DNA of 64,000 nt from positions 310,001 through 374,000 of the forward strand of contig CAVOXR010000005.1 in NCBI GenBank assembly GCA_963700475.1, in the 5' to 3' direction. Shown here in pieces: positions 35,800 through 45,170 of the stretch. This DNA comes from Prado023 sp963700475 (GTDB lineage: Bacteria; Actinomycetota; Actinomycetes; S36-B12; CAIYMF01). Below the pieces are notes generated by a model. The model was not told where the DNA came from. It worked only from the letters and a program-made list of their open reading frames with translations, and made no database searches. How positions within the stretch are numbered: the first letter of the stretch is position 1; the number at the start of each line of letters is the position of its first letter. The position numbers and the translations under genes were made by a program.

Positions 35800-35839
35800 C
35801 GTGGGCCCCGCCCTCCCTCCGGGGGTGGCGGGGCCCACG
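35800..35839 (+). terminator. Hairpin terminator of infC-rpmI-rplT
   Basis: Perfect 13-bp inverted repeat CGTGGGCCCCGCC (35800-35812) / GGCGGGGCCCACG (35827-35839), 15 bp after the rplT stop; no T-run. Confidence 0.7.
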
Positions 35840-35897
35840 CGCGTCCGGGGACGGGTCCCCGGGGCGGCGTTCTGCGATGTGACGAGGAGGACCTGAC

Positions 35898-36731
35898 ATG
35901 CTGGAGCGCGTGTCCGCCGACGAACCCGTCCTGAGCGCTCGGTCCGCGCGCGTTCGCGACGCTCGCCAGCTCACGGTGGCGAAGTACCGGCGTGCGCGCG
36001 GCATGTTCCTGGCCGAGGGTCCGCAGGCCGTTCGCGAAGCGTTGAGCGCCGGTGCCGCAGTCGAGGTCTTCGTCGACGAGGGCTGGGTCGATCGTCGCGA
36101 CGAGGTGACGGCGGCCAGCCTCGCGTTGGGTCTGGCACTGCACGTGGTCGACGCGACCGCGTTCGCGGGACTCGTCTCGGCTCAGACCCCGCAGGGGGTC
36201 GTTGCGGTCTGCCGCTGGGCACCGGCCACGCTCACCGAGGTGGCCTCGGCCACGGGTCCCGGCCAGATCGTGCTGGCCCATGAGATGTCCGATCCGGGCA
36301 ACGCCGGCGCACTGATCCGCGTGGCGGACGCGGCAGGCGCCACCGGGGTTGCCCTGTCCGCCCGCTCGGTCGATCCGACGAACCCCAAGTGCGTTCGGGC
36401 GACGGCGGGCTCCCTGTTCCACCTCCCGGTCGTCGAGGCGGGGGGGACGCTCGAGGCTGTTGCCCAGCTCCGGGCTTCTGGCTACCGGACCCTTGCCGCC
36501 GATGTCACCACGGACTCGACCGACCTGTTCACCGCCGAGCGCACAGGCCTGCTTGCCGGCCGGATCGCCTGGGTGTTCGGGAACGAGGCGCACGGCCTCC
36601 CCGGCGAGGTGCTGGCGGCCGTGGATCACGTCATCAGGATCCCGATCCTCGGCCGGGCAGAGAGCCTCAACCTCGCCACGGCCGCGGCGGTGTGCCTGTA
36701 CGCGAAGGCTCGGATCGCCGACCTGGCCTAG
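35898..36731 (+). CDS. TrmH/SpoU-family RNA 2'-O-ribose methyltransferase
   Basis: 277 residues. An N-terminal RNA-binding domain (YRRARGMFLAEGPQAVREAL) precedes the knotted SPOUT domain with its three motifs: HEMSDPGNAGALIRVADAAG, VFGNEAHGLPGEVL and IPILGRAESLNLATAAAVCLY. Proteins of this type methylate rRNA, and the same position after rplT is held by tsnR in mycobacteria; relatives include thiostrepton-resistance enzymes, but housekeeping rRNA modification is more likely. It shares a CTAG with the convergent SulP gene, so the two stops overlap. Confidence 0.88.
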   Translation: MLERVSADEPVLSARSARVRDARQLTVAKYRRARGMFLAEGPQAVREALSAGAAVEVFVDEGWVDRRDEVTAASLALGLALHVVDATAFAGLVSAQTPQGVVAVCRWAPATLTEVASATGPGQIVLAHEMSDPGNAGALIRVADAAGATGVALSARSVDPTNPKCVRATAGSLFHLPVVEAGGTLEAVAQLRASGYRTLAADVTTDSTDLFTAERTGLLAGRIAWVFGNEAHGLPGEVLAAVDHVIRIPILGRAESLNLATAAAVCLYAKARIADLA

Positions 36732-38722
36732 AGCGATGGGGGATCGGCTGCACGCCCGGTCTCGGGCCCCGGCAGTGGGGTCGGAGCAGTGGGCGTCCCC
36801 GTCCCGGAGGCCACATCCGGTGTGCCTGTCCGGTGGCCCGCCGCCTCCATCCGCTCCAGGCACGCCATGACTGCGGCCTGCACGGTCTCGAAGAGGTTCT
36901 CCTCGCCGATCTGGTCGAGGACCTGACCCTCTTCGAGGTCGATGCGCAAGGTCTCGCGCATCGTCGCGAAGACCAGGCCGATCCCCGCACTGTCGAGGCC
37001 CCGCTTGAGGTCGACGAGCGCAGCCTGGGCAGCGGAGTCGGTGTCGGGCACCCCGGCCACGTCGAAGACCAGCCAGCGGACCGGTTTCGGCGCCCCGGAG
37101 ATGGCCGACCAGATCCGGCCGTTGACCCGCTGGGAGTTGGCGAAGAAGATCCGGTCGTCGAGGCGGTAGATGACGATCCCGTGGATCACCTCGGCATCCG
37201 GATGGCTGTCGATGTTCCCGAAGCGGTCGATGCTGGGCACGAACCCCTGCACCGCGTCGTGGGGGTTGGCCACGCGACGCACGACATCGGCCATCGACAG
37301 GAACACGGCCACGAACAGGGCCTGGAGCACCCCAACGCTGAGCACGAGCACCATCGTCACCACGGCGATCAGGACCTCGGCGCGACTGCTGCGCCGCAGC
37401 GTCACCCACGCGCTGGCCTCGATGATCCCGACCGAGGCCACGATGATGATCGAGGCCAGCACAGCGGTCGGCAGGTACTGGATGGGCTCGGTGAGGAACA
37501 GCAGGATCAGCGCCACCGCCAGGGCGTTGATGAGTCCGCCGACCTGGCTGGTCACCTTCATCGAGTCGTTCACCGCTGTCCGCGAGCCGCTGGCCCCGAT
37601 CGGCATCCCAGCAGTGAGCCCCGCGGAGATGTTGGCGGTGCCGAACGCGAACAGCTCCTGGTTGGCGTCGACCGTCTCGTGGTTCTTCGCAGCGATCGCC
37701 CGGGAGATGAGGATCGCGTCGGAGAAGCTCACCAGGAAGATGCCGATCGCGGGGACGACCAGCGACCGGACGTCGGCCAGACCGACCGCAGGGATCTCCA
37801 GCGGCGGCAGACCCGCGGGAACCGGGCCCACCAGTGCGACGCCGTCGGCCGCGAGGTCCCAGCTCCAGGCTGCGGCGATGCCCAGCACCACCACGATGAG
37901 CGCCGATGGCCAGGTCGGCAGCAGCCGGCGCATCACGACAAGGATCACCATCGAGCCCAGGCCGACAGCCACCGTGGCCGGGTTCGCGGCGCCGAGGTTC
38001 GTGAGGTAGCCCCACATCTCCTGGAGGGCATTGCCATCCGCCGACGGGATGCCGGTGAGCTTGCCGATCTGGCCGATGATCAGCACGATCGCGACACCCG
38101 CGATGTACCCCACAAGGACGGCCTGGGACAGGTAGTCGGCCATCCAGCCGATCTTGGCCAGACGAGCGATCAGGAACACGATGCCGGTCATGATCGCCAG
38201 CATCGAGACCAGCAGGACCCACTTCGCCGCGTCACCGCCTGCCAGGGGTGCCACGGCTGCTCCCGTGACCAGCGCGACGGTTCCCTCGGGGCCGACCACC
38301 GTCCGTGGGGTTGACGACAGGAACGCGTAGATCAGCACCGGTGCGATCAGCGTGTACAGGCCGGTCGTCACGGGTACCCCGGCGACCTCGGCATAGGCCA
38401 TCGCCGAGGGGAGTGTCAGTGCGGCGACGGTCAGGCCGGCAAGGGCGTCGATCCGGAACCGGCCTCCCGAGTACCCGCGAATCTGGGACAGGAGGGGGAC
38501 CAGCCGGCTGGGCCCCCGGGTCCGGCTGGGCGGGGCGAATGACGCCCGCCCGTTGTAGGCGTCGGCCAGTGGCATCAGGTCGAGGTCCTCCGCCGCGCGG
38601 CGCGCCGCATCGGCGGGGTCCAGCGCGGTCTCGCCGGGCTCGGCTCGGGGGGCCCGCGCGGACTCGGGCCCGGGCCCACTGGTCGCGGGAGTCGGGCGAC
38701 CAGGTTGCAGGGACCCACTCAC
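36728..38722 (-). CDS. SulP-family anion transporter with STAS domain
   Basis: 664 residues. After about 90 variable residues comes the transport domain of roughly 12-14 TM helices: AGLTVAALTLPSAMAYAEVAG, LSSTPRTVVGPEGTVALV, SFSDAILISRAIAAKN and MPIGASGSRTAVND are SulP signatures. A STAS domain follows (IHGIVIYRLDDRIFFANSQ, WLVFDVAGVPDTDSAAQAAL). Candidate substrates are sulfate, bicarbonate or other anions. The GTG at 38722 has AGGAGG eight nt upstream; the longer reading into the upstream gap is rejected. Confidence 0.9.
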   Translation of the reverse strand: MSGSLQPGRPTPATSGPGPESARAPRAEPGETALDPADAARRAAEDLDLMPLADAYNGRASFAPPSRTRGPSRLVPLLSQIRGYSGGRFRIDALAGLTVAALTLPSAMAYAEVAGVPVTTGLYTLIAPVLIYAFLSSTPRTVVGPEGTVALVTGAAVAPLAGGDAAKWVLLVSMLAIMTGIVFLIARLAKIGWMADYLSQAVLVGYIAGVAIVLIIGQIGKLTGIPSADGNALQEMWGYLTNLGAANPATVAVGLGSMVILVVMRRLLPTWPSALIVVVLGIAAAWSWDLAADGVALVGPVPAGLPPLEIPAVGLADVRSLVVPAIGIFLVSFSDAILISRAIAAKNHETVDANQELFAFGTANISAGLTAGMPIGASGSRTAVNDSMKVTSQVGGLINALAVALILLFLTEPIQYLPTAVLASIIIVASVGIIEASAWVTLRRSSRAEVLIAVVTMVLVLSVGVLQALFVAVFLSMADVVRRVANPHDAVQGFVPSIDRFGNIDSHPDAEVIHGIVIYRLDDRIFFANSQRVNGRIWSAISGAPKPVRWLVFDVAGVPDTDSAAQAALVDLKRGLDSAGIGLVFATMRETLRIDLEEGQVLDQIGEENLFETVQAAVMACLERMEAAGHRTGTPDVASGTGTPTAPTPLPGPETGRAADPPSL

Positions 38723-38929
38723 GTGCCCACCTCCTGCCCTGCGACGTCCCACCGTGGTTCCAGTAGCCAAGATGAACGACAGGTGAACCACCTCTGAACG
38801 GAGTATGGCCGCAGGGTCGAGCCGGACGCCTGACGGTGGGCAGGTGTGGCGCAACTCCCGCCCGCCGGCAGTCGCCGTTCGGAACGACGGCGTGAGCCTC
38901 GACCGGCACGGTGTGCGCCGGGCCCCCGG

Positions 38930-38935
38930 TAGAAT
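38930..38935 (+). promoter_or_regulatory. -10-like element upstream of pheS
   Basis: TAGAAT lies 46 bp before the pheS ATG in the 259-bp divergent gap with sulP. No convincing -35 is seen. No T-box or pheM-like leader peptide was recognised in this gap. Confidence 0.35.
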
Positions 38936-38981
38936 CGGCTCCCGTTGCCCGCACGCATGTCGACGAACCCCGGAAGAGGCC

Positions 38982-40091
38982 ATGTCCGCCCCCAACAAGA
39001 CCTATGACCCGGTCGAGGTGAGCGCCCTGTCCGACGACGCGGTCGCCGCGGCGCAGGCCGCCGCCCTTGCCGCGATCGCCAGCGCCCCCGACCTGGACTC
39101 CCTGAAGGCGGTTCGCCTCGAGCATGCCGGCGATCGCTCACCCCTGGCCCTCGCCAACCGGGAGATCGGCGCCCTGCCCCCGGCGGCGAAGGCCGAGGCG
39201 GGCAAGCGTGTGGGCATGGCCCGGGCCGCGGTGAAGAAGGCGCTCGAGGACCGCGAGGTCGTCCTGGCCGCCGAGCGCGACGAACGCGTCCTGGTGGAGG
39301 AGGCGGTCGACGTCACGCTTCCCACCGATCGTCGCCCGGTCGGTGCCCGGCACCCCCTGACCACGCTGATGGAGCGTGTCGAGGACGTCTTCGTGGCCAT
39401 GGGCTACGAGGTTGCCGAGGGCCCTGAGGTCGAGGCTGAGTGGTTCAACTTCGACGCCCTGAACATCGCCCCGGACCACCCCGCGCGCACCATGCAGGAC
39501 ACCTTCTTCGTGGGCTCGCCCGAGGGCGGGGTCGTGCTTCGCACGCACACCTCGCCGGTGCAGGCGCGCTCGATGCTCGAGCGCGAGCTGCCCATCTACG
39601 TGATCTGTCCGGGCCGGGTCTACCGCACGGATGAGCTGGACGCGACGCATACGCCGGTCTTCCACCAGGTCGAGGGCCTCGTCGTCGACGAGGGCATCAC
39701 CATGGCCGACCTCAAGGGGACGCTGGACCACTTCGCCTCGGCGATGTTCGGCGCCGGGCTGGTCACCCGCCTGCGCCCGAGCTACTTCCCGTTCACCGAG
39801 CCCAGCGCCGAGGTCGACCTGCAGTGCTTCGTCTGCCGCGGCGCGTCCGTCGGCGACCCCGCAAACCCGTGTCGGACCTGCTCGTCCGAGGGCTGGATCG
39901 AATGGGGCGGCTGCGGGATGGTCAACCCCCGCGTGCTCACGGCGTGCGGCATCGACGTGGAGCGTTACACCGGCTTCGCGTTCGGCATGGGCATCGAGCG
40001 GACCCTGATGTTCCGCCACGGCGTCACCGACATGCGTGACATGGTCGAGGGCGATGTCCGGTTCACCACCGCGTTCGGCTCGGAGGTCTGA
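38982..40091 (+). CDS. pheS: Phenylalanyl-tRNA synthetase alpha subunit
   Basis: 369 residues. An N-terminal coiled-coil arm for tRNA binding precedes the class II core: HPLTTLMERVEDVFVAMGYEVAEGPEVE (motif 1 region), TSPVQARSMLE, CPGRVYRTDELDATHTPVFHQVEG (motif 2) and GFAFGMGIERTLMFRHGV (motif 3). ATG at 38982 has AAGAGG upstream. It forms the alpha2-beta2 enzyme with PheT encoded 4 bp downstream. Confidence 0.96.
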   Translation: MSAPNKTYDPVEVSALSDDAVAAAQAAALAAIASAPDLDSLKAVRLEHAGDRSPLALANREIGALPPAAKAEAGKRVGMARAAVKKALEDREVVLAAERDERVLVEEAVDVTLPTDRRPVGARHPLTTLMERVEDVFVAMGYEVAEGPEVEAEWFNFDALNIAPDHPARTMQDTFFVGSPEGGVVLRTHTSPVQARSMLERELPIYVICPGRVYRTDELDATHTPVFHQVEGLVVDEGITMADLKGTLDHFASAMFGAGLVTRLRPSYFPFTEPSAEVDLQCFVCRGASVGDPANPCRTCSSEGWIEWGGCGMVNPRVLTACGIDVERYTGFAFGMGIERTLMFRHGVTDMRDMVEGDVRFTTAFGSEV

Positions 40092-40095
40092 GGTC

Positions 40096-42616
40096 ATGCG
40101 CGCACCCATGAGCTGGATCCGCCAGTACGTCGACGTGCCGGTCGACCAGACCGGGCGGGATGTCGCTGCGCGCCTGATCGCCGCCGGGCTCGAGGTCGAG
40201 ACCGTGGACGTCCTTGGTGCGGAGGTCACCGGTCCGCTGGTCGTCGGACGTGTTCTCTCCGTCGAGGAGCTCACCGAGTTCAAGAAGCCCATCCGGTTCT
40301 GCCGGGTCGAGGTCGGTGCAGGCAACGGTGAGGTCGTCGATGGTGTCACGACCTCCGAACGCGGGATCATCTGCGGAGCGAGCAACTTCGTGGCCGGCGA
40401 CCTCGTCGTGGTGGCGCTGCCCGGGGCCGTCCTGCCCGGTGGGTTCGAGATCGCCACGCGTCCGACCTACGGCCGGGTGTCCGACGGGATGATCACCTCC
40501 GAGCGGGAGCTCGCGCTCGGCGAGGACCACAACGGGATCATGGTCCTGCCCGCCGGATCCGCCGAGCCCGGCGACTCCGGGTACGAGGTCCTCGGACTCG
40601 GCGACGAGGTGCTGGACATCGCCGTCACCCCTGACCGCGGCTACGCCCTGAGCATCCGCGGCGTCGCCCGCGAGGTGGCCACGGCCTACGGCCTGCCGTT
40701 CGCCGACCCCGCCCTGGCCGACTCCGAGGCGTTACTGCCGGCGCCCACGGGCGAGGCCCCGCACGGCTGCTCGATCACCGACCCGACTGCGGCCGACCGC
40801 TTCGTCCTGCGCTCGATCTCCGGGCTGGACCCGAGCGCGCCCAGCCCCCAGTGGATGCGCCGCGCGCTGGTCGCCTGCGGGATGCGCCCGGTGTCCCTGG
40901 CCGTGGACGTGACCAACTACGTGATGCTCGAACTGGGCCAGCCGCTGCACGCGTTCGACCGGGCGAAGCTGTCCGGACCACTGACCGTGCGCCGGGCTGC
41001 CGCGGGGGAGCCGTTGGAGACCCTCGACCACGTGAAGCGCACGCTGAGCGCAGAGGACATCGTGATCGCCGAGCCCAGGGGACCGCTGGCCCTGGCCGGC
41101 ACGATGGGCGGCCTCGAGTCGGAGATCGACGATGACTCGCACTCGGTGGCTATCGAGGCGGTGCACTTCTCCGCCCACGCCGTGGCCCGCATGTCACGTC
41201 GGCACAAGCTGTCCAGCGAGGCTTCGCGTCGCTTCGAGCGCGGAGTGGACCCCGAGCTCCCAGCGATCGCCTCGGCGCGTGCCGCAGCCCTGCTCATCGA
41301 GCTCGGGGGTGCCACCTATGTCGGCACGTCCCGGGTCGATGCGGTGGCCCCGGTTGCGCCCGTCCAGATCCCCGCCGACCTGCCGGAGCGGATCTCGGGC
41401 CTCGCGATCTCTGCCGACCAGGCCATCAACCGGCTCGAGTCGGTGGGCGCGACCCTGACGGTCGAGGGCACGTCGCTGGTCGTCACGCCCCCCTCGTGGC
41501 GTCCCGACCTGACCGACCCGGCGGACCTCGTCGAGGAGGTCGTGCGGCTCGAGGGGTACGAGAACCTCCCGTCGACGCTGCCGCGGGTCCGCGCCGGCTA
41601 CGGCTTGGCCGCCGGCCAGCGCCTTCGCCGTCGGGTGGGTCGCACCCTTGCCGCCTCCGGCCTCGTCGAGGTCCTGAGCTACCCCTTCCTCGGGCGCCAG
41701 GACCTCGAGGCGCTCGGCATCGCCGCCGACGACCCACGCTCCGCCCTCGTCGAGCTGGCCAACCCACTGTCCGACGAGGCGCCGTGCATGCGCACCACCC
41801 TGCTTCCCGGCCTGGTCAGCGCGGCGCGGCGCAACATCAGTCGCGGCGCCCCAGAGGTGGCCCTCTCGGAGGTCGGGCTCGTCTTCCAGGGTTCCGGGAC
41901 CGGCACCTCCAGCGAGCCGCCGCGCCCCTCTGTCGCCGGGCGTCCGAGCGATGCCGAGGTAGCCGCGCTGGAGGCACTGCTCCCGGAGCAGCCCCGGCAC
42001 GCCGCGGGGCTCCTCGCCGGTGAGCGCGATCGGGCTGGATGGTGGGGCGCTGGGCCGCCCGGCCGACTGGTCGGATGCGATCGGGATCGTGCGCGACCTC
42101 GCAGCTGAGCTGGGTGTGGTCATCGATATCGCATCGGGTTCGGTTCCGCCCTGGCACCCCGGTCGATGCGCGGCCATCTCGATCGACGGCCAGATGATCG
42201 GGTACGCCGGCGAGCTGCACCCCCGGGTCATCGGTGAGCTCGGCCTGCCCGCGCGCACCGTCGCGTTCGAGATCGACCTCGATGTGATGCTGGCCGCTGC
42301 TCCGGTGGCGGCGCCCGCCCCGGTGTTCTCGACCATGCCCGTGGCCAAGGAGGACCTCGCTGTCGTCGTCGCCAACGACGTTCCCGCGGAGGCTGTGCGC
42401 CGCGCACTCATCAGCGGAGGCGGTGAGCTGCTGGAGAGCGTTCGGCTCTTCGACACCTACTCAGGCGAGCAGGTGGGTTCGGGGCGCACCTCGCTGGCGT
42501 TCGCCCTTCGGATGCGCGCCCCGGACCGGACCCTGTCAGCCGCCGAGGTCGCCGAGGTCCGTCAGCGTGCGCTGGCCGCCGCCGAACAGCAATGTGGCGC
42601 GGTGCTGCGGGCCTGA
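40096..42616 (+). CDS. pheT: Phenylalanyl-tRNA synthetase beta subunit, one frameshift
   Basis: About 840 residues. Start MRAPMSWIRQYVDVPVD; tRNA-binding (EMAP-like) domain ICGASNFVAGDLVVVALPGAVLPGG; B3/B4 editing domain (NYVMLELGQPLHAFD); B5 and the catalytic-like domain (PSWRPDLTDPADLVEEVVRLEGYENLPS); C-terminal anticodon-binding domain in the last 90 residues. The frame changes by one extra base between 42020 and 42047, near a GGGG run, joining LLAGE to the continuation ALGRPADWSDAIGIVRDLAAE. The enzyme is essential, so a sequencing error is the likely cause. Confidence 0.93.
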
Positions 42617-42675
42617 GCGATCGGTCTGCGCTCCTGCCGGACCACGTGACCATGCACAGCGGACACCCGCGAGCC

Positions 42676-42681
42676 TAGGAT
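42676..42681 (+). promoter_or_regulatory. -10 hexamer for leaderless gene at 42688
   Basis: TAGGAT ends 6 nt before the GTG at 42688. Confidence 0.4.
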
Positions 42682-42687
42682 CTCAGG

Positions 42688-43248
42688 GTGGCGTCGACCT
42701 CTGTCTGGGACGAGTTCGAGTTCGACCCGCGCAGCGCCCAGTACGGCCCGCTGCGGGCCTCCGACGCGGACCGTGATGTCGTCCACCGTGTCCTGGGTGG
42801 CGCGTACGCCGACGGGCGGATCAACCGCGAGGAGTTCGACGAGCGCAGCGAGGCCGTCCTGGCGGCCCGAACGCTCGCCGAGCTCCCCGTCCTGATGTCC
42901 GACCTGGTGCCGGTCTCCGGGCTCCCCGCGCGCCGCGCCCTGCCCTCCCAGGACCCGGCTGCGCTCCAGTCACGTGCGGAGGCGGCCTACCGTCGGGACG
43001 TCCGGGAGGCCGCGTGGGGATTCGTGTCAGCCTCGATCATCTGCTGGGTGATCTGGGGGGTCACGTCGGCAGGGGGCTTCCCGTGGCCCGTGTTCGTGAT
43101 GCTGGGCACAGGCCTGCACCTCCTGCGGCTGCTCGTGATGCGCGGCGACCAGGTCGAGGAGCAGCGCAAGCGGCTCGAGCGCAAGGAGCGCAAGGCCCTG
43201 GAACAACAGCAGAGGGGCCCCGAGTCGGGCAGCGAGGACGACTCCTGA
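42688..43248 (+). CDS. DUF1707 / 2TM domain membrane protein
   Basis: 186 residues. The N-terminal DUF1707 motif is clear: LRASDADRDVVHRVLGGAYADGRINREEFDERSEAVLAARTLAEL. A paired hydrophobic region (WGFVSASIICWVIWGVTSAGGFPWPVFVMLGTGLHLL) forms a 2TM domain, followed by a basic/acidic coiled-coil tail (EEQRKRLERKERKALEQQQ). Function unknown; the family is an actinobacterial membrane-associated module. Confidence 0.85.
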   Translation: MASTSVWDEFEFDPRSAQYGPLRASDADRDVVHRVLGGAYADGRINREEFDERSEAVLAARTLAELPVLMSDLVPVSGLPARRALPSQDPAALQSRAEAAYRRDVREAAWGFVSASIICWVIWGVTSAGGFPWPVFVMLGTGLHLLRLLVMRGDQVEEQRKRLERKERKALEQQQRGPESGSEDDS

Positions 43249-43290
43249 CTGCGATTCAGGGCCCCGGTGCCACGTGTGGCGCCAGGCCGA

Positions 43291-44133
43291 TCAGGCCGTG
43301 ACCGCCGTCTCCGGGGCTGATGCCGGCACGGACCTGGGTCGCGAGGGCCGGAGGAACAGCCAGGTGGTGATCCCCACGTAGGCGGCCCAGACCGCGACCT
43401 CGAGCACCGACATCGCGGGGCGGAACCCGAGGATGCCGCGCAGCACCGACCCGTACCAGGAGTCCTCGGGGATGGTCGAGGAGACATCGAAGGCGAGGTT
43501 GTCCTCGCCGGGCAGGACGCCGACCTCCTGCAGCTCGTGGACCCCGTAGGCCAGGACTCCGGCCGCGACCAGGATCAGCAGCAGGCCGGTGTAGCGGAAG
43601 AACTTCGACAGGTCGATCCGGACCGCGCCCTTGTACAGCAGCCAACCGATCGCGGCTGAGGTCGCGAGGCCGAGGACCAGTCCGAGGACCGGGGCCCAGC
43701 CTGCGCCGGTGCTGCCCGTCAGCGAGAAGAAGAACACGGCGGTCTCCAGGCCCTCGCGGGCCACGGACACGAAGGCCATGGCCGCGACGGCCCCGACCCC
43801 CATGGCGAAGGCGCGGTCAAGGCCGGTGCGCAGGTCCGAGGCGATGGTCCGGCTGGTCCGCTTCATCCAGAAGATCATCCAGGTGACCAGCCCGACAGCG
43901 AGGATCGACATGATGCCGGCGAAGAGCTCCTCGGCGGTGTCGGAGAGCACCGAGCTGGACATGTTCAGGATCGCTGCGACGCCGACGGACATGGCCACGG
44001 CGGCACCGACGCCGGCCCAGACGAACGGCAGGGCCTCGCGGCGATCGGTCTTCACCAGGTAGGCCACCAGGATGCTGACGATCAGCGCCGCCTCAAGTCC
44101 CTCCCGCAGGCCGATCAGATAGGTGGCGAGCAC
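43291..44133 (-). CDS. efeU: FTR1-family high-affinity iron permease (EfeU-like)
   Basis: 280 residues, seven predicted TM helices. Two iron-binding REGLE motifs are present, LREGLEAALIVSILVAYL near the N-terminus and AREGLETAVFFFSL mid-protein, as expected for FTR1 permeases. GTG at 44133 has AAGGAG five nt upstream; the GTG at 44139 would overlap that site. The usual partners EfeO and EfeB are not next to it, so the gene may work alone or with distant partners. Its promoter region carries an AT-rich operator-like element. Confidence 0.88.
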   Translation of the reverse strand: MLATYLIGLREGLEAALIVSILVAYLVKTDRREALPFVWAGVGAAVAMSVGVAAILNMSSSVLSDTAEELFAGIMSILAVGLVTWMIFWMKRTSRTIASDLRTGLDRAFAMGVGAVAAMAFVSVAREGLETAVFFFSLTGSTGAGWAPVLGLVLGLATSAAIGWLLYKGAVRIDLSKFFRYTGLLLILVAAGVLAYGVHELQEVGVLPGEDNLAFDVSSTIPEDSWYGSVLRGILGFRPAMSVLEVAVWAAYVGITTWLFLRPSRPRSVPASAPETAVTA

Positions 44134-44179
44134 GTGCACTCCTTGAAGTCAACGTCCTGAGGTCGATCCGCAGAACAGT

Positions 44180-44216
44180 GAGGGAAACCTAACTAAGTAC
44201 TGCCTTACTTTGTCAA
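44180..44216 (-). promoter_or_regulatory. efeU promoter with operator-like inverted repeat
   Basis: On the minus strand TTGACA (44216-44211) is followed by an inverted repeat AAGTA-N6-TACTT (44210-44195) and then TTAGGTTTCCCTCAC (44192-44178), which resembles half of an IdeR/DtxR box. TTAGGT 18 nt after the -35 could be the -10. The island is markedly AT-rich compared with its surroundings. Iron-responsive repression is inferred. Confidence 0.45.
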
Positions 44217-44347
44217 ATCCGAGGTCCTGCGGTGTGGCCCATGCCACGATGGGGCGATGGGTGACGAGATCGCTGTTCCGATTCCCTATGCTGCTCGGCG
44301 GATCGCGTGGCATGTCCTCGACCATGCCTGGGAGATGGAGGATCGAC

Positions 44348-45115
44348 GTGCCTGACATGCCCGTGGCCATGATCACCGGTGCGTCCCGTGGGATCGGTCG
44401 AGCCCTGGCTGAGGACCTCGTCTCCCGGGGGTGGCGTGTGGCTGCCCTGGGCCGCGACGTGGACCGGCTCGCGGAGCTTGCATCCTCATCACCTCCGGAT
44501 CAGGTCCTGCCGCTGGTGGCCGACGTCACGGACAGGACCGCGATGGCCCAGGCGGTCGCGGCGCTGCACGCTCTTTGGCGGACCCCGGACCTCGTGGTCG
44601 CCAACGCCGGAGCGCTCACCGCCGTCGGTCCGACGTGGGAGGTCGACCCCGACCAGTGGTGGCACGACATGGAGGTCAACATCCGGGGTGTCTTCACCAC
44701 GATGCGCGATGTGGTTCCGGCCATGGTCGAGCGGGGCAGCGGGCGGGTGATCGTGATGTCGTCCGGGATGGGCAAGTTCCCCTCGCCGTGGACCTCGGCC
44801 TACGGTGCGAGCAAGGCTGCGGTCTCCCATCTGGCGTCGTCTGTCGCAGCCGAGCTGGCCGACACCGGTGTGTCGGTGTTCGCGATCAGCCCCGGCATGG
44901 TGCACACGGACATGACGCGCTGGCCGGACGCGCTCCTCGTCCACCGCCCGGACCTGGCCCAGATGCCGGAGTCGGCGTACCTGCCGGTGTCGGCTGTGGC
45001 ACTCCTGGTCGCGGATCTGGCCGGTGGGCGCTTCGACGCGCTCAGCGGCCGGTTCATCCATGCCCGCGACGACCGCGAGGCGCTCCTGGCCAAGGCGCTG
45101 TCCACGCCGCACTGA
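44348..45115 (+). CDS. Short-chain dehydrogenase/reductase
   Basis: About 255 residues. Classical SDR: TGASRGIGRA cofactor loop, VVANAGAL, the active-site Ser in VIVMSSGMGKF and YGASKAA with the catalytic Tyr and Lys. GTG at 44348 has GGAGG six nt upstream; ATG at 44357 is possible and the longer reading from 44210 lacks a ribosome site. NAD(P) preference and substrate are not evident. It precedes the arginine cluster but has its own upstream region. Confidence 0.85.
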   Translation: MPDMPVAMITGASRGIGRALAEDLVSRGWRVAALGRDVDRLAELASSSPPDQVLPLVADVTDRTAMAQAVAALHALWRTPDLVVANAGALTAVGPTWEVDPDQWWHDMEVNIRGVFTTMRDVVPAMVERGSGRVIVMSSGMGKFPSPWTSAYGASKAAVSHLASSVAAELADTGVSVFAISPGMVHTDMTRWPDALLVHRPDLAQMPESAYLPVSAVALLVADLAGGRFDALSGRFIHARDDREALLAKALSTPH

Positions 45116-45144
45116 CCTCGTAGGGACCCGTCGGGGAGTCCGAG

Positions 45145-45162
45145 TATCCGTATATGCGTATA
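45145..45162 (+). promoter_or_regulatory. ArgR-type operator upstream of argC
   Basis: TATCCGTATATGCGTATA differs at two positions from the perfect palindrome in front of argG. It lies within a longer dyad (CGAGTAT...ATACTCG, 45141-45166) and overlaps the argC -10 element, so bound repressor would block RNA polymerase directly. Confidence 0.75.
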
Positions 45163-45164
45163 CT
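45159..45164 (+). promoter_or_regulatory. -10 element of a leaderless argC promoter
   Basis: TATACT ends 6 nt before the GTG at 45171, placing the expected transcription start on the start codon itself. Confidence 0.6.
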
Positions 45165-45170
45165 CGCGGG

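Noticed and set aside
35898..36731. Calling the rRNA methyltransferase a thiostrepton-resistance gene
   Set aside because: Position next to rplT and general SPOUT motifs fit a housekeeping rRNA methylase; nothing in the sequence shows resistance specificity.
35547..38222. An 891-residue frame on the minus strand across rplT, the methyltransferase and sulP
   Set aside because: Its sequence is Arg/Gly/Pro-rich shadow translation of three real genes; no motif and no credible start.
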